This document shows, piece by piece, positions 32,081 through 43,420 of a stretch of DNA of 64,000 nt. The notes below the pieces were generated by a model. It was not told where the DNA came from and did not search any database. It saw only the letters and a program-made list of their open reading frames with translations. Within the stretch, counting starts at the first letter, position 1, and each line of letters begins with the position of its first letter. Made by a program: the position numbers and the translations under genes. This DNA comes from Eurosta solidaginis. Taxonomy: Eukaryota; Arthropoda; Insecta; Diptera; Tephritidae. The stretch spans positions 252,650,978-252,714,977 of the forward strand of contig NC_090320.1 of NCBI RefSeq assembly GCF_040869045.1, in the 5' to 3' direction.

Positions 32081-32439
32081 CCCCCTGCTGAGATTTGCGA
32101 AAAATATTAAGCTTTCCTTATACTATGAATTTCGCTGTCAACTTCTTTGTATAGATATTTTCGTGGCTAGTTAGTGCTACCCAATCCCTTCAATAGATCG
32201 TATAAATAGTAATAGTGATATCTTTTACGTGCCGTCACGTGAGCACATGTATCACGCAGGAAATTCTTAAGAAGCTGAGTAGAATATCGAAAATTTTCAC
32301 GGCTAAACTTAAGTCGATTGAAGACATTTTTATGACAAAAGTGAAGCTTAAAGTTGGCGTACGAGATCTTAAGATTTAAATCGTTCTGAAAGAGTAAACG
32401 ACTTAAAGTCTTTAAGACACTAAAATTTAACAGCGTTAA
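32081..32439. other. No gene clearly recognised
   Basis: The first 60 bp may extend the hAT-like fragment (AGPPAEICEKY is readable). The rest shows no motif. Confidence 0.4.
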
Positions 32440-33315
32440 TTTATGTCCAAAAGAAATTTAGGGCTTCATTTTGCGACGGAAAAGACGGTTGTAAAATAAT
32501 GCGCTGTGTTCGCCTCGTTGTAATGTCTCTATGCCACGGAAAGGAAAGTGGATGGATAAAAGCACAATGACTGGTGGAACTGTGAAACCGCGGAGCTACG
32601 GCAAATATGCCATAGGATGCGAAGGCTGATAGGCCCGGGGCTCTACAAAAGTTGGAAACATACAAAGGAGCAAGAAAACTCACAGTGATTCCATCAAGCA
32701 AAGCAAATTACATGCTGGAAAGCATTTAGCGAGGAAGTGCTTCAATATACCTAGGTACAAGTACACAAATTAATAACGAATAACTTCTGTCCGCCAAACC
32801 AGCTTATCTACGAGGACAGAACAAGAAATATTGTCGACGTTCTTTTTCCCAGCCATTCTTCCAAGCAGGATGGCCACGTTACCAAGAATACCGCGAAGAA
32901 ACATTTCCACGAAGAAGAGCTTTAAGTTGCTTGCGTACTATAAAACATTGAAATTTCACAGGGCCCGACGGTATATCCGCGTAAGCATTAAAACTAGCTG
33001 CAAATAGCTTCCCAGAACTTATGTTGGACATGTAAAATAAACGTCTCGGAGAAAGATTTTTCCCCACCATATGCAAGACAGCATGGCTAGTTTTCATTCC
33101 AAACATCAGATTTCCCTGGCTTTATCACCCACTGTGCATGTTAGATACATCAGGAAAATTGCTGAATAGCATCCTGAAAAAACGCCTCATCAGAGAATTG
33201 GAGAACGGGGGAGGACTGTCTAGTTGACAGCATGGTTTCCGGAAGGGTCACACTACAAAAGATGCCACAACATAGGTTATAGACGCAGTTAAAAAAGCCA
33301 AGACATAAAGTCCCG
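32440..33315 (+). pseudogene. R1-clade LINE, endonuclease-RT linker and RT fingers, left part
   Basis: The plus strand, over several frames, gives DWWNCETAELRQICHRMRRL (about 32570-32630), CWKAFSEEV (about 32715-32740), then the RT start GPDGISA (about 32964-32985), FPELMLDM, PLCMLDTSGKLLNSILKKRL (about 33130-33190) and QHGFRKGHTTKDATT (about 33230-33275). Cys-Met-Leu-Asp in the LCMLDT motif and the QxGFRKG motif suit the R1 group. Stops and frameshifts interrupt it. At about 33315 it is cut by an opposite-strand LINE and continues at 35166. No 28S rDNA flank is visible, so this is probably a non-rDNA R1-type family. Confidence 0.75.
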
Positions 33316-35165
33316 TTGGTTGTTGTTGTAGCAGTGCTTCGCCCCACCTAATAGGTGCGACCGATCACAAATTTTCATCAATATCCTTTAACGGGAGTCC
33401 AAGAAACGTGTTCTTTCAACAGGGGTGGTCCATAATGAAAGTGTTGTTAGAGACGTTGGTTCGACATTACAATTAAAGAGAGTCATGTGGGGACACATTG
33501 CAAGCGGGGCATACATTTTGTATGTCGGGGTTGATTCTGGATAAGTAATAGTTTAGCCTGTTACAGTATCTAGGACGAAGTTGAACTAGAGTGACTCGCG
33601 TTTCCCTGGGGAGTATGCATTCCTCATCCGCAAGTTTTGGCTACTGTTCTTTGAGTACTGGATTCACCGGGCAATTCCTGGCATAAATATCCGACGCCTG
33701 TTTGATGAGTTCACTGAGAACCTGCTTGTGTATTTTTCTTCATACGGCTGAGTTTTCAGGTGCCGTATTTCCTCATAATACTTACGGAGATGACTCCTTA
33801 AGCCCCTAGGCGGTGCTGGCTCATCAATCAGATGTCTGTTGGGATGCCCAGGTTTCTCGGTATTCAACAGAAACCGTTTGGATAGCATCTCATTTCTCTC
33901 CCCGATGGGGAGTATTCTGAGTTCAATTGCTTTGTATGTGGTAATGAGCGTTTATTTGTCTTTTCCCCAAGTATTGCAGCAAGGGATTAGCGGATTTTAT
34001 TACGACTCTGGATTTTCAGTACAATTGCGCCTGCATGCTCACCAAAATGTAGATCCTGATCAAAAGTCACACCCAAGATTATGGGGTGTAGGACAGTCGT
34101 TATCGTAGTGCCATCAACGTGGATGTTCAAAATGGTCGACATTTGCGGCGCCCATGTTGTAAATAAGGTCGCGGAGGATTTAGTCGGTGATAATGCCAGG
34201 TTTCGCGAGGCGAAAAAACTGGAGAGATCAGAGAGGTAGCCGTTTATTTTGTTGCAAAGCGCATCGATCTGTGGGCCTGGGCGTGTGTCTATTATTGTGC
34301 AGTCATCGGCGTAGCGATAGTTACTCCTTTTTGTGGCGAAGGTAGCTTTGATATATAGAAATTAAACAAAAGTGGGGATAGGACACCACCCTGTGGCACC
34401 CCTTGTTTAATTCTTCATGGTTTTGATATTTCGTTTCTAAGTTGCACCGATGCCTGCCGACCATCCATATAATTTGCGGTCCACGTTTTAAGACATTGGG
34501 GAAGGGTACACCCTTCCAGGTCTTGCAGTAACGTGCCATAGTTGACTGTATAAAAAGCTTTTTATAGGTCTAGCGCAACGAATACTGTTCGATGGTGGGG
34601 TTTTTGATTTAAACCGCAATTTATCTGGGTGCTAACGGTAGTTTTCTGAAACCATGCTGATGACAGGCTAGCTGAAAATTTGCTTTGAAGTAGGGGAGCA
34701 AAATGGCTTCAAGCGTCTTGGCTACTGGCGATAGGAGAGATGTCGGGCGATATGACTCTCCTATGTTAGCTGGTTTCCCAGGCTTTAATAGCGGGACCAC
34801 CTTGGCCATTTTCCATTTTTCGGGAATGACAAAGGTGGAAAGAGACAGGTTGAAGACATGTGCTAAGTATTTGAAACCCTCTTTACCCAGGCTTTTAAGC
34901 ATCGGCATGGCTAAGCCGCCTGGCCCCACTGCTTTGGATGGTTTAGCATGACCGGTGGCATCCTTGACCTCTTTGGCGGTGATGGTAATTGGTGACGCGC
35001 TGAATCTATGTTTAGGTTCGTGTCTGTTGGCCCTCCGTCTATCTTTGTCGACCGTAGAATACATTATATATTGTCGGCGGAAAGCGCTCGCACATTTTTT
35101 CGCATCCGACAGCAATTTCTCTCCAAAGGCGGTGGAAACTTTGTCATTGTGCTTGTCGCTTTAAG
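33316..35165 (-). pseudogene. Non-LTR retrotransposon (jockey-superfamily-like RT) inserted in the R1 element
   Basis: On the minus strand the RT reads in order: SKAVGPGGLAMPMLKSLGKE, WKMAKVVPLLKPGKPA, SYRPTSLLSPVAKTLEAILL, HQHGFRK (frame 34621-35115), LDLSKAF, QGVPQGGVLSPLLFNFYISK, YADD (34302-34313), LALSPTKSSATLF, and a C-terminal part with NTEKPGHPNRHLIDEPAPP (about 33800-33870). No RNase H domain is seen. The 3' end on the minus strand ends CTGCTACAACAACAACCAA at about 33316. Frameshifts and stops are numerous. Endonuclease and ORF1 are missing at the 5' side, so it is 5'-truncated. YADD is preserved. Confidence 0.85.
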
Positions 35166-36130
35166 CTCAAACAGTTATGAAGAAATTCTTAAGGCACAAT
35201 AAAGCATTTACGATACCGCAATATTTGCATAACATTTTAAGGGACTATCTGAGAGAGAGGTATATAATATATCGTATGGTCAAAGAAAGGTAAAAATAAT
35301 AGGCTGAGCAGCCCAGAGCTCAGTACTAGGTCCCGATCCCTGGAATATGACTTACTACAGTCATACCAGAAATAACCTTCCTCATCGTTTTTGGAGCCGA
35401 CGTGACAGCTGTGATAACACCATCCCATCTGCAAATTAGCAAACCCTAAACTTAACCAGGTAATGCGTAGTATAAATAGGAGGATGGCTGATCACGGACT
35501 CCAGTTAGAAACAGCAAAGAGCGGAGAACGTCATCCTCACAAAGAGGCGGATCACCACTATCAGGAATATGACGATTGGAGGCCAGCAAATAGAAACACG
35601 TACTTCAAGGAAATATCTGGGCTTGAGGGTAGACTATTAGCCCACCTTCTGGGAGCACATTCAAGGAGCCTGCGAAAGTGCTGCGCACACAAAAATCTAA
35701 GTAGATTAGTAGCGAACATAGCCGGAGCCAAGTCAATTACTAGATAGCTGGAAGAAGAGTGAGACAACAAGACCGTAGGAATGTTGAAGACCGAAGTAAT
35801 TCCCGACCTGAATCCGTGGTTCAAGGACCCACACATAGATATCAACTTTCAAACACGCATAGCCTTTAATATGTGGAATTAGACGATATTCGCCACATCT
35901 TCTTCGAATGCGAGCACTTCGTCGAACACCGAAGGAAGGTAGAAGATTTGCTTGACGACCTATCCCCGGACAATAATACCAATTACATAATCTGCTGAAA
36001 CGGCAGATGGGACATGGTCGTCACATATGTATTTGAGGAACATACTTCTTATCAAACGAGAGTATGGATGCCCAGCTCACCTAGCCAGCATCTCAGGTAC
36101 GCGAAATAGCGCGAACCGTGGAAGGTCAAG
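35166..36130 (+). pseudogene. R1-clade LINE, RT palm to C-terminus, right part
   Basis: The R1-type frame resumes: NSYEEILKAQ (about 35171-35200), ILRDYLRERYI (about 35230-35265), a damaged active site near FGADVTAVIT (the family FADDVA-type motif has lost its second Asp), RRMADHGLQLET (about 35478-35513), NLSRLVANIAGAKS (about 35695-35737) and the C-terminal DDIRHIFFECEHFVEHRRKV (about 35881-35942), where the usual R1 zinc motif stands. The gap relative to the left part is only about 25 residues, supporting simple interruption by the LINE at 33316-35165. Confidence 0.75.
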
Positions 36131-36529
36131 TTTTTAGGAAGAAGAAAGTCCTACACTGGGAGATTCTTACTGTGAAGCTTGAATATCTCGGTCAGGGCAA
36201 AAAGCATTTCTTCTTTCCACAAAACCCAAAAAGAAATATAGGCTGTATATGGTGACATCTTAATGCATAAATCGCGGCTTGAATGTGCAAAGGGATGATT
36301 CAGCTAATTTTTTTCAACGAAAGCACTTCCAAAGAGCTCGCTATTTAGCTGGAATTTTTTGTGATGTAGAACCCACTCTACAATTTTTAACATAAAGCCG
36401 TAGTACAAGAAAATCTTCTCGAAACCTGCCAAACCTTTCAAAACTTAAGTTTAGAAAATCTGAGAATCTTCTGTTTAAAAATCAATAGCGCACGCCATGT
36501 GAACCAAAATTTTATGAAATATTTTAATT
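36131..36529. other. No gene recognised
   Basis: Sequence after the R1 relic. It may include its 3' UTR. No clear end or tail was found. Confidence 0.4.
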
Positions 36530-36930
36530 GCAAAAAAATCAACCTACTCATATAATCTCACGAAATTTATAATTCATTATTGAATTTTTGCAATTTTTTA
36601 ATTTTTCGATATCAAAAGAGTTCGACTACGCCCATATCCAATACCAATATATTAAGGTTACCCATGATAACAAAATTTTTCAAAGAGAAAGTTTTTGATG
36701 AGATTTGCAAGGTATAATCTAAACAGTTGTCGCCCTGTCCGTTCTTTTGTGGCGTTTTTTAATTTTTTCTGGAAATATTTATTTATCAAAATATTTTTCG
36801 ATGCTAATAACGTTCTTACAAGGAAGTATAGATATATCTTAATTCCTCTATGTCATTACATACAACCATTTACCCTTCCACGTAATAGTTGGTATTCTTG
36901 TGTATAAGTACACGCTGAGTATAAAAAATT
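36530..36930 (-). mobile_element. Mosaic of SINE-B body and a decayed Helentron-like 5' end
   Basis: At 36590-36640, TTTTTCGATATCAAAAGAG with CGCCCATAT resembles a Helentron core box. At 36703-36750, GATTTGCAAGGTATAATC and GTCGCCCTGTCCGTTC match the SINE-B body at 23110-23155. At 36825-36925, ATATCTTAATTCCTCTATG to CACGCTGAGTATAAAA resembles the reverse of a main-family 5' end. The arrangement suggests a SINE fragment within an old Helentron-like copy. Confidence 0.45.
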
Positions 36931-37200
36931 ATACCAAAAATTCCAGACAGAAAAAATTTTATTAAACTCTAATATAAAATCCACACCTATTTTTGAGAAA
37001 GCTCTTGTTGGCACGTATGTTTGCATCATGCGTCTGAAGTCGTTAAAATGAAATTATAAGAGTCTCTAATATTTGCATGCATAAAGAAAGGTATATCACT
37101 ATTTTAACAAGCCAATAGAAGCATTGCTTTGTTCCTCTCAGTTATGACAATCTCATCAACCTCAATCAACCTGCTGTCAGATACATAAAATATTATATAC

Positions 37201-40200
37201 AACAAGTAAGGAAGGCTAAGTTCGGGTGTAACCGAACATTACATACTCAGTTGAGAGCTATGGAGACAAAATAAGGAAAATGAACCTGGGGTAACCCTGG
37301 AATGTGGTTGTATGACATGTGTATCAAATGAAAGGTATTAAAGAGTATTTTAAGAGAGAGTAGGCCATAGTTCTATGGATGGACGCCATTTAGGGATATC
37401 GCCATAAAGGTGGACCAGGGCTGACTATAGAATTTGTTTGTACGATATGGGTATCAAATGAAAGGTGTTACTGAGCATTTTAAGAGGGAGTAGGCCTTAG
37501 GTCTATCCGTGGACGCCTTTTCGAGATGTCCCCATTAAGGTGGACCAGGGGTGACTCTAGAATGTGTTTGTACGATATGGGTATCAAATGAAAGGTGGTA
37601 ATGAGTATTTTAAAAGGGAATGGGCTTTAGTTCTATAGGTGAACGCCTTTTCGAGAAATCGCCATAAAGGCGGACCAGGGGTGACTCTGGAATATGTTTG
37701 TACGATATGGGTATCAAATGAAAGCTGTTAATGAGTATTTTGAAAAGGAGTGATCCTTAGTTCCATAGGTGGACGCCGCTTAGAGATATCGCCATAAAGG
37801 TGGACCAAGGGTGACTCTAGAATGTTTGTACGATATGGGTATCAAACGAAGGGTGTTACTGAGCATTTTAAGAGAGAGTGGGCATGAGGTCTATAGGTGG
37901 ACGCCTTTTCGAGATATCGTCATTAGGGTGGGCCAGGGGTGACTCTAGAATGTGTTTGTACGATATGGGCATCAAACGAAATGTGTTACTGAGCATTTTA
38001 AGAGGGAGTGGGCATTAGGTCTATAGGTGGACGCCCTTTCGAGATATCGCCATTAGGGTGGGCCAGGGGTGACTCTAGAATGTTTGTACGATATGGGTAT
38101 CAAACGAAAGGTGTTACTGAGCATTTTAAGAGGGAGTGGGCGTTAGGTCTATAGGTGGACGCCTTTTCGAGATACCGCCATTAGGGTGGGCCAGGGTGAC
38201 CCTAGAATGTGTTTGTACGATATGGGTATCAAATGAAAGGTGGTAATGAGTATTTTAAAAGGGAGTAATCCTTAGTTCTATAGGTGGACGCCTTTTCGAG
38301 ATATCGCCATAAAGGTGGACCAAGGGTGACTCTAGAATGTTTGTACGATATGGTTATCAAACGAAAGGTGTTACTGAGCATTTTAAGAGGGAGTCGGAAT
38401 TAAGTCTATAGGTGGACGCCTTTTCGAGATATCGCCATTAGGGTGGGCCAGGTGTGACTCTAGAATGTTTGTACGATATGGGTATCAAACGAAAGGTGTT
38501 ACTGAGCATTTTAAGAGGGAGTGGGCGTTAGGTCTATAGGTGGACGCCTTTTCGAGATACCGCCATTAGGGTGGGCCAGGGTGACCCTAGAATGTGTTTG
38601 TACGATATGGTTATCAAACGAAAGGTGTTACTGAGCATTTTAAGAGGGAGTCGGAATTAGGTCTATAGGTGGACGCCTTTTCGAGATATCGCCATTAGGG
38701 TGGGCCAGGTGTGACTCTAGAATGTTTGTACGATATGGGTATCAAACGAAAGGTGTTACTGAGCATTTTAAGAGGGAGTGGGCATTAGGTCTATAGGTGG
38801 ACGCCTTTTCGAGATATCGCCATTAGGGTGGGCCAGGGGTGACTCTAGAATGTTTGGTCGATATGGGTATCAAACGAAAGGTGTTACTGAGCATTTTAAG
38901 AGGGAGTGGGCATTAGGTCTATAGGTGGACGCCTTTTCGAGATATCGCCATTAGGGTGGGCCAGGGGTGACTCTAGAATGTTTGGTCGATATGGGTATCA
39001 AACGAAAGGTGTTACTGAACATTTTAAGAGGGAGTGGGCATTAGGTCTATAGGTGGACGCCTTTTCGAGATATCGCCATTAGGGTGGAACAGGGGTGACT
39101 CTAGTATGCGTTTGTACGATATGGATATCAAATTAAAGGTATTAATGAGGGTTTTAAAAGTGAGTGGCCCTTAGATGTATATGTGAAGGCGTTCTCGCGA
39201 TATCGACCAAAATGTGGACCAGGTGATCCAGAAATACATCTGTCGGGTACTGCTAATTTATTTATATATGCAATACCACTAACAGTATTCCTGCCAAGAG
39301 TCCAAGGGCTGTTGATTTCGCCTTGTAGGACTTTTTCATTTTCTTCTACTTAATATGGTAGGTGTCACACCCATTTTACAAAGTTTTTTCCAAAGTTATA
39401 TTTTTCGTCAATAAACAAATCCAGTTACCATGTGTCATCCCTTTTTTCGTATTTGGTATAGAATTATGGCATTTTTTTCATTTTTCGTAATTTTCGATAT
39501 CGATAAAGTGGGCGTGGTTATGGTCGGATTTCGGCCATTTTTTATACCAAGATAAAGTGAGTTAAGATAAGTACGTGGGCTAAGTTTAGTAAAGATATAT
39601 CGGATTTTGCTCAAGTTATTGTAGTAACGGTCGAGCGGAAGGACAGACTGTGGACTGTGTATAAAAACTGGGCGTGGCTTTCGCCGATTGCGCCCATTTT
39701 CACAGAGAACAGTTACGGTCATAGAATCTATGCTTCTACCATATTTGAGAAGGATTGGTAAATTTTTGTTCGACTTATAGCAGTAAAAGTATTCTAGACA
39801 AACTAAATGAAAATGGGCGGAGCCACGCCCATTTTGAAATTTTCTTTTATTTTTGTATTTTGTTGCATCATATCATTACTCGAGTTGAATTTTGACTTAA
39901 TTTACTTATATACAGTAAATATATTAAATTTTTTGTTAAAATTTGAATTTTAAAAAATTTTTTTTTAAAAAGTAGGCGTGTTCTTCATCCGATTTTGCTA
40001 ATTTTTATTTAGCGCATATATAGTAATAGTAGTAACGTTCCTGCCAAATTTCATTATGATATCTTCAACGACTGCCAAATTACAGCTTGCTAAACTTTTA
40101 AATTACCTTCTGGTAAAAGTGGGCGGTGCCACGCCCATTATCCAAAATCTTACCAACTTGCTATTCTGCGTCATAACGTCAACCCATCTATAAAGTTTCG

Positions 40201-40570
40201 TCGCTTTATCTGTCTTTTGTAATGAATTATCGCACTTTTTCGGTTTTTCGAAATTTTCGATATCGAAAAAGTGGGCGTGGTTATAGTCCGATATCGTTCA
40301 TTTTAAATAGCGATCTGAGATGAGCGCTCAGGAACCTACATACCAAATTTCATCAAGATACCTCAAAATTTACTCAAGTTATCGTGTTAACGGCCGGACG
40401 GACGGACGGACGGACGGACGGACATGGCTCAATCAAATTTTTTTTTCGATCCTGATTATTTTGATATATGGAAGTCTATATCTATCTCGATTCCTTTATA
40501 TATGTACAACCAACCGTTATCCAATCAAACTTAATATACTCTGTGAGCTCTGCTCAACTGAGTATAAAAA
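37201..40570 (-). mobile_element. Main-family Helentron-like element, long form (3.4 kb)
   Basis: The plus strand reads the 3' end first: AACAAGTAAGGAAGGCTAAG with the perfect hairpin GTTCGG-GTGTAA-CCGAAC at about 37219-37236. Then come about 15 satellite units (37290-39240), the body with AAAGTGGGCGTGGTTATGG and GCGGAGCCACGCCCATTTTG, a (GGAC)n tract at 40395-40424, and the 5' hairpin ending TCAACTGAGTATA. Both termini are intact, so this is one of the most complete copies. No protein frame fits a transposase. Confidence 0.9.
37290..39240 (-). repeat. 128-130 bp satellite array inside the element, about 15 units
   Basis: Unit markers (GACTCTAGAATGTTTG or variants) recur about every 125-130 bp. 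Two length classes exist, with AATGTGTTTGTACG or with AATGTTTGTACG. A TTTGGTCGATATGG variant appears in two adjacent units near 38853 and 38982, a sign of recent unit duplication. The first and last units match those of other elements rather than their neighbours. Confidence 0.9.
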
Positions 40571-40899
40571 CGCACTAAGATTATCGCAGACAGTTTGACA
40601 GCTTAAACTTTATATGACATTTTGTGGGAGTAAACCTAGTTTTTATATCAAATGTCTTAACAGTATTTTGTATGCAACAAAATAAAGTAGTTTGTAAAAA
40701 AAATACGTATCAATTATGTTTTTATTTTATTGTAAGATCGTGGTTCGAGTCGCCTGCCATTGCTTGTTGTGCTGACTCATTTCGCGGGCTGCTTATTTCC
40801 ATTTCATTTGTGAGATTTTTGTCACGCTGTTTTCATAATTTGGTTAATAGATTGGTGAGAACAGCGATGCCAAAACTTTTCTGATAAGTTCCGTTTTAG
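40571..40899. other. No gene recognised
   Basis: A B-box-like GGTTCGAGTCG at about 40742-40752 lies in otherwise uninformative sequence. No A-box was found at the right distance. Confidence 0.4.
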
Positions 40900-41870
40900 C
40901 AACACAGTGCATTGGGAGGAGGCGACAGAAATGATGGAGCAGAGTCTCTATTTTGTTACATCCTGCAAAGCAATTTGCAGATAGCCAATAAAGGTAACAT
41001 CCCTACATACATTGCTGAAAAATCCAGCAATGTTCTTGATATTATATTGAGTTCTGATCGTGATATATCGAGATGTTATTGGACAGTGCTGGATAAGCCA
41101 TCCTTTTAATGCCATGTGTACATCAGCTACAGAATTTTTCCCAAGTGGGTAGAGAACGAAAGAGCATTTAGGACCCTCAGGACAACAAAAAGCACAATTT
41201 AGAAACACAACTAGAACAACTCAAAGAGGTTGGCGCTTTATAAAAACTGGAGGAATCCAAGAATTTCCTACCTATGGTTGCGTGGAGCAGAGCTTGTAAC
41301 TCAAGAAGATTTGGAGGGAAATCAAAGGCCCAATGGATCTGATTATTCTTATAGTACAAGAAAGGCTTTATCTGGCAAAGTTCGCAGAAAGCAAAGCCTA
41401 CAGCTATAATGTGGGACCCGTTAAACTAACCGTACTTAGACGACGTTGCAGCTGTCATAAATAGAAAGTGCTCTACAATAAACAAAATTTTTACGGAGCG
41501 CTTGGCGACAAACATACCTGGGTAACAAATTAATGTCGGGATAAGCGCCAACGCGGTGAAGACGAACATGGTCTCGTTTAATAGCAGATATAAAATTCGG
41601 CAGCCATTTGGAAAAGAAGTGTCTTTCTGCATTGAAAAGGTTCTCAGTGAAAACATGTTAGAGAAATTAACCCGAAATAAACCACGATTACCAAAAGGTG
41701 TCGCTATATTTCCACGCATTAAATCTAAACTGAACAACAAATCCACAAATGAATAACGCTATTTCATACAGAATATCTGCGACTTTCCGAAAAACAAAGC
41801 TTTGGTCAGTCTGGGTTCAAATAGTGAAGCTAACGTACGTCAAATTTAACTGAGAAAAAGAAAAGCTGAA
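40900..41870 (+). pseudogene. LINE endonuclease-domain relic
   Basis: NLQIANKGNIPTYIAEKSSN (about 40972-41031), VLDIILSSDRDISRCYWTVL (about 41032-41091) and DKPSF resemble the C-terminal part of apurinic-type LINE endonucleases, where NxGxxPTF, a DVTL-type segment and SDH follow each other. SDH is lost. Downstream traces (FPKWVENERAFRT, LEKLTRNKPRLPKGVAIFPR) may be the linker before RT. Stops are frequent and no RT palm was found. Confidence 0.55.
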
Positions 41871-42044
41871 AATTTCCGTTTTGGAATATGGCACGTCTGT
41901 AAGTACGCGATTATAGTAATAATTTTTAAGAACATTTAAATATAAACTATAAAAGTCGGTAACTAATGAAATAAGTTATTATACTTAAATAAATTTTTTG
42001 CTGCAATTATTTAATTTCTTGTTCTTTTTTACATTTTATTTAAG

Positions 42045-42707
42045 GCGTTACCATATGGTAACCGTGGGTCGGCTAGGGTACAGGTTTTTTCTTCGTATTT
42101 CATCGGATTTTCTATGTTAGGGTACAGTTTTCTACGCGAATCAATGGATTTTCTGTGCCTCTTTGTAAATTTATCTGATATAGTCTGCAGAATTTTTTAA
42201 ATACTATGACTTTTGGAGGTTTAGTGTCGCAACAAATTCTTGAATACATTCAAGATATACCAACCAATCTTTATATCGAGCCTCACGGTGGAAACATATC
42301 TGACGAAGAGGATCTGAAGATGATTGTACTGGAATTCCTGATAACGTATGCCCCGTTTTGATCAGAACGTACATATTGTAGTACCATCGAATCGTAGCGT
42401 TGTTCCGGTGAAAGATGCAAAGTTAATTGACGAACAGCATGTATGAAATGCATCGTAGGACTTGGTGTGAAGTGTTTTGCAAGTTACCATACCAAACTTA
42501 GATTTCAACCACCTATATTTTAGTTCAGAAAATGTCTTTCTATTGTGTTTTTATAAACTTATTCCTTCCATATTTACGGTTTAATAAAAATGTTCAAAAA
42601 CGTCTATTACTTGTGAAATAAATTTAAAAAAAGACATGCCCAAAATAGTGTTTTCTTTCATCAAAACTCTGTACCCTAGACGACCCAGGATTACCATATA
42701 GTAACGC
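42045..42707 (+). mobile_element. piggyBac-like deletion derivative with 39-bp TIRs
   Basis: Inverted ends at 42045-42083 and 42669-42707 match at all but about five of 39 positions; the inner part reads TCGGCTAGGGTACAG at the left. Inside, the plus strand codes LEYIQDIPTNLYIEPHGG and NISDEEDLK (about 42240-42312), then after a frameshift DDCTGIPDNVCP. An acidic SDEED stretch like this is usual near the N-terminus of piggyBac transposases. MKCIVGLGVKCF and YHTKL near 42446-42500 could be the remains of a C-terminal Cys-rich domain. The middle is missing. TTAA precedes the left end at 42039-42043 but has no clear partner on the right, so the superfamily call is tentative. Confidence 0.65.
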
Positions 42708-42852
42708 TAGTTTTCCGGATTTTCCGGAAAAGCGTAACAGTGAATTAAAAAATGGACGCCATTTTCGTGTTCACGAGGTCAAAATCTATAAGACAGCTTC
42801 TTTCCAACTAAATACAAGACAAAAAAAGTTATGGGAACTACCGGGTTAAAGG

Positions 42853-42925
42853 AGCACGACGCAAATTGGAAAACAAGCACGGCCCATAATATATTCGGAA
42901 GTTATCGCGCCTTGTATTAATTTAT
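42853..42925 (+). mobile_element. SINE-A 3'-end fragment
   Basis: GAGCACGACGCAAATTGGAA, TCGGAAGTTATCGCGCCTTG and an ATTTATTTATTA tail match the last 75 bp of the SINE-A copy at 13945-14298. Confidence 0.8.
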
Positions 42926-42939
42926 TTATTATAAGGTCC

Positions 42940-43320
42940 CGAATTAGTCTAGATGTTAGCTAGGAAGGCGTCACACAGCAGAAACATTGTACCAAATATC
43001 TTGGAATCATTCTAGATAGTAAATTGACGTGGAAGATTAATATGGGGGAGAATGAAGAAGGCCTCCGCAGCGCTTTATGCATGTAAAAGAATGCTGGGGT
43101 GAACGTGGGGTCTATCTCTCTCTCTCTATTATTTTATATTAACAAAAGTTGTAAACCCTATCTTATACTATGGAGTCCTTATTTGATGGACGTCCAGTCA
43201 AAAATGAACATGCTTCACAAAATGAGAGGGGATATGTAGGCTATAAATGCTTAGCATTACGAAAGCACTGAAAACAACACTTACTGCTGCATTGTATACC
43301 ATTCTGTACATTTCAATTGT
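42940..43320 (+). pseudogene. LOA/I-type LINE fragment, RT thumb region
   Basis: CTKYLGIILDSKLTWKI (about 42990-43040), SALCM, LILWSPYLMD (about 43160-43190) and ITKALKTTLTAALYTIL (about 43253-43305) match, in order, the segment at 361-700 of the window. It belongs to the same family as 1-1692. It is truncated on both sides, with a CTCTCTCTCTC run at about 43119-43130 replacing some codons. Confidence 0.8.
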
Positions 43321-43420
43321 AGACCGCGAAGAAGGAGCGTGTCAGTTTTCTGCATTAAAAAATTCGACTCCCCAAAATTCTGGAAAATTGAAAAATTCTG
43401 CTCGAACAAATTTCTGCTTT

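Noticed and set aside
32440..36130. rDNA-inserted R1 element
   Set aside because: No 28S-like sequence on either side, and the element is decayed and interrupted.
40742..40752. B-box-like GGTTCGAGTCG
   Set aside because: No A-box at the correct distance and no second copy in the window.
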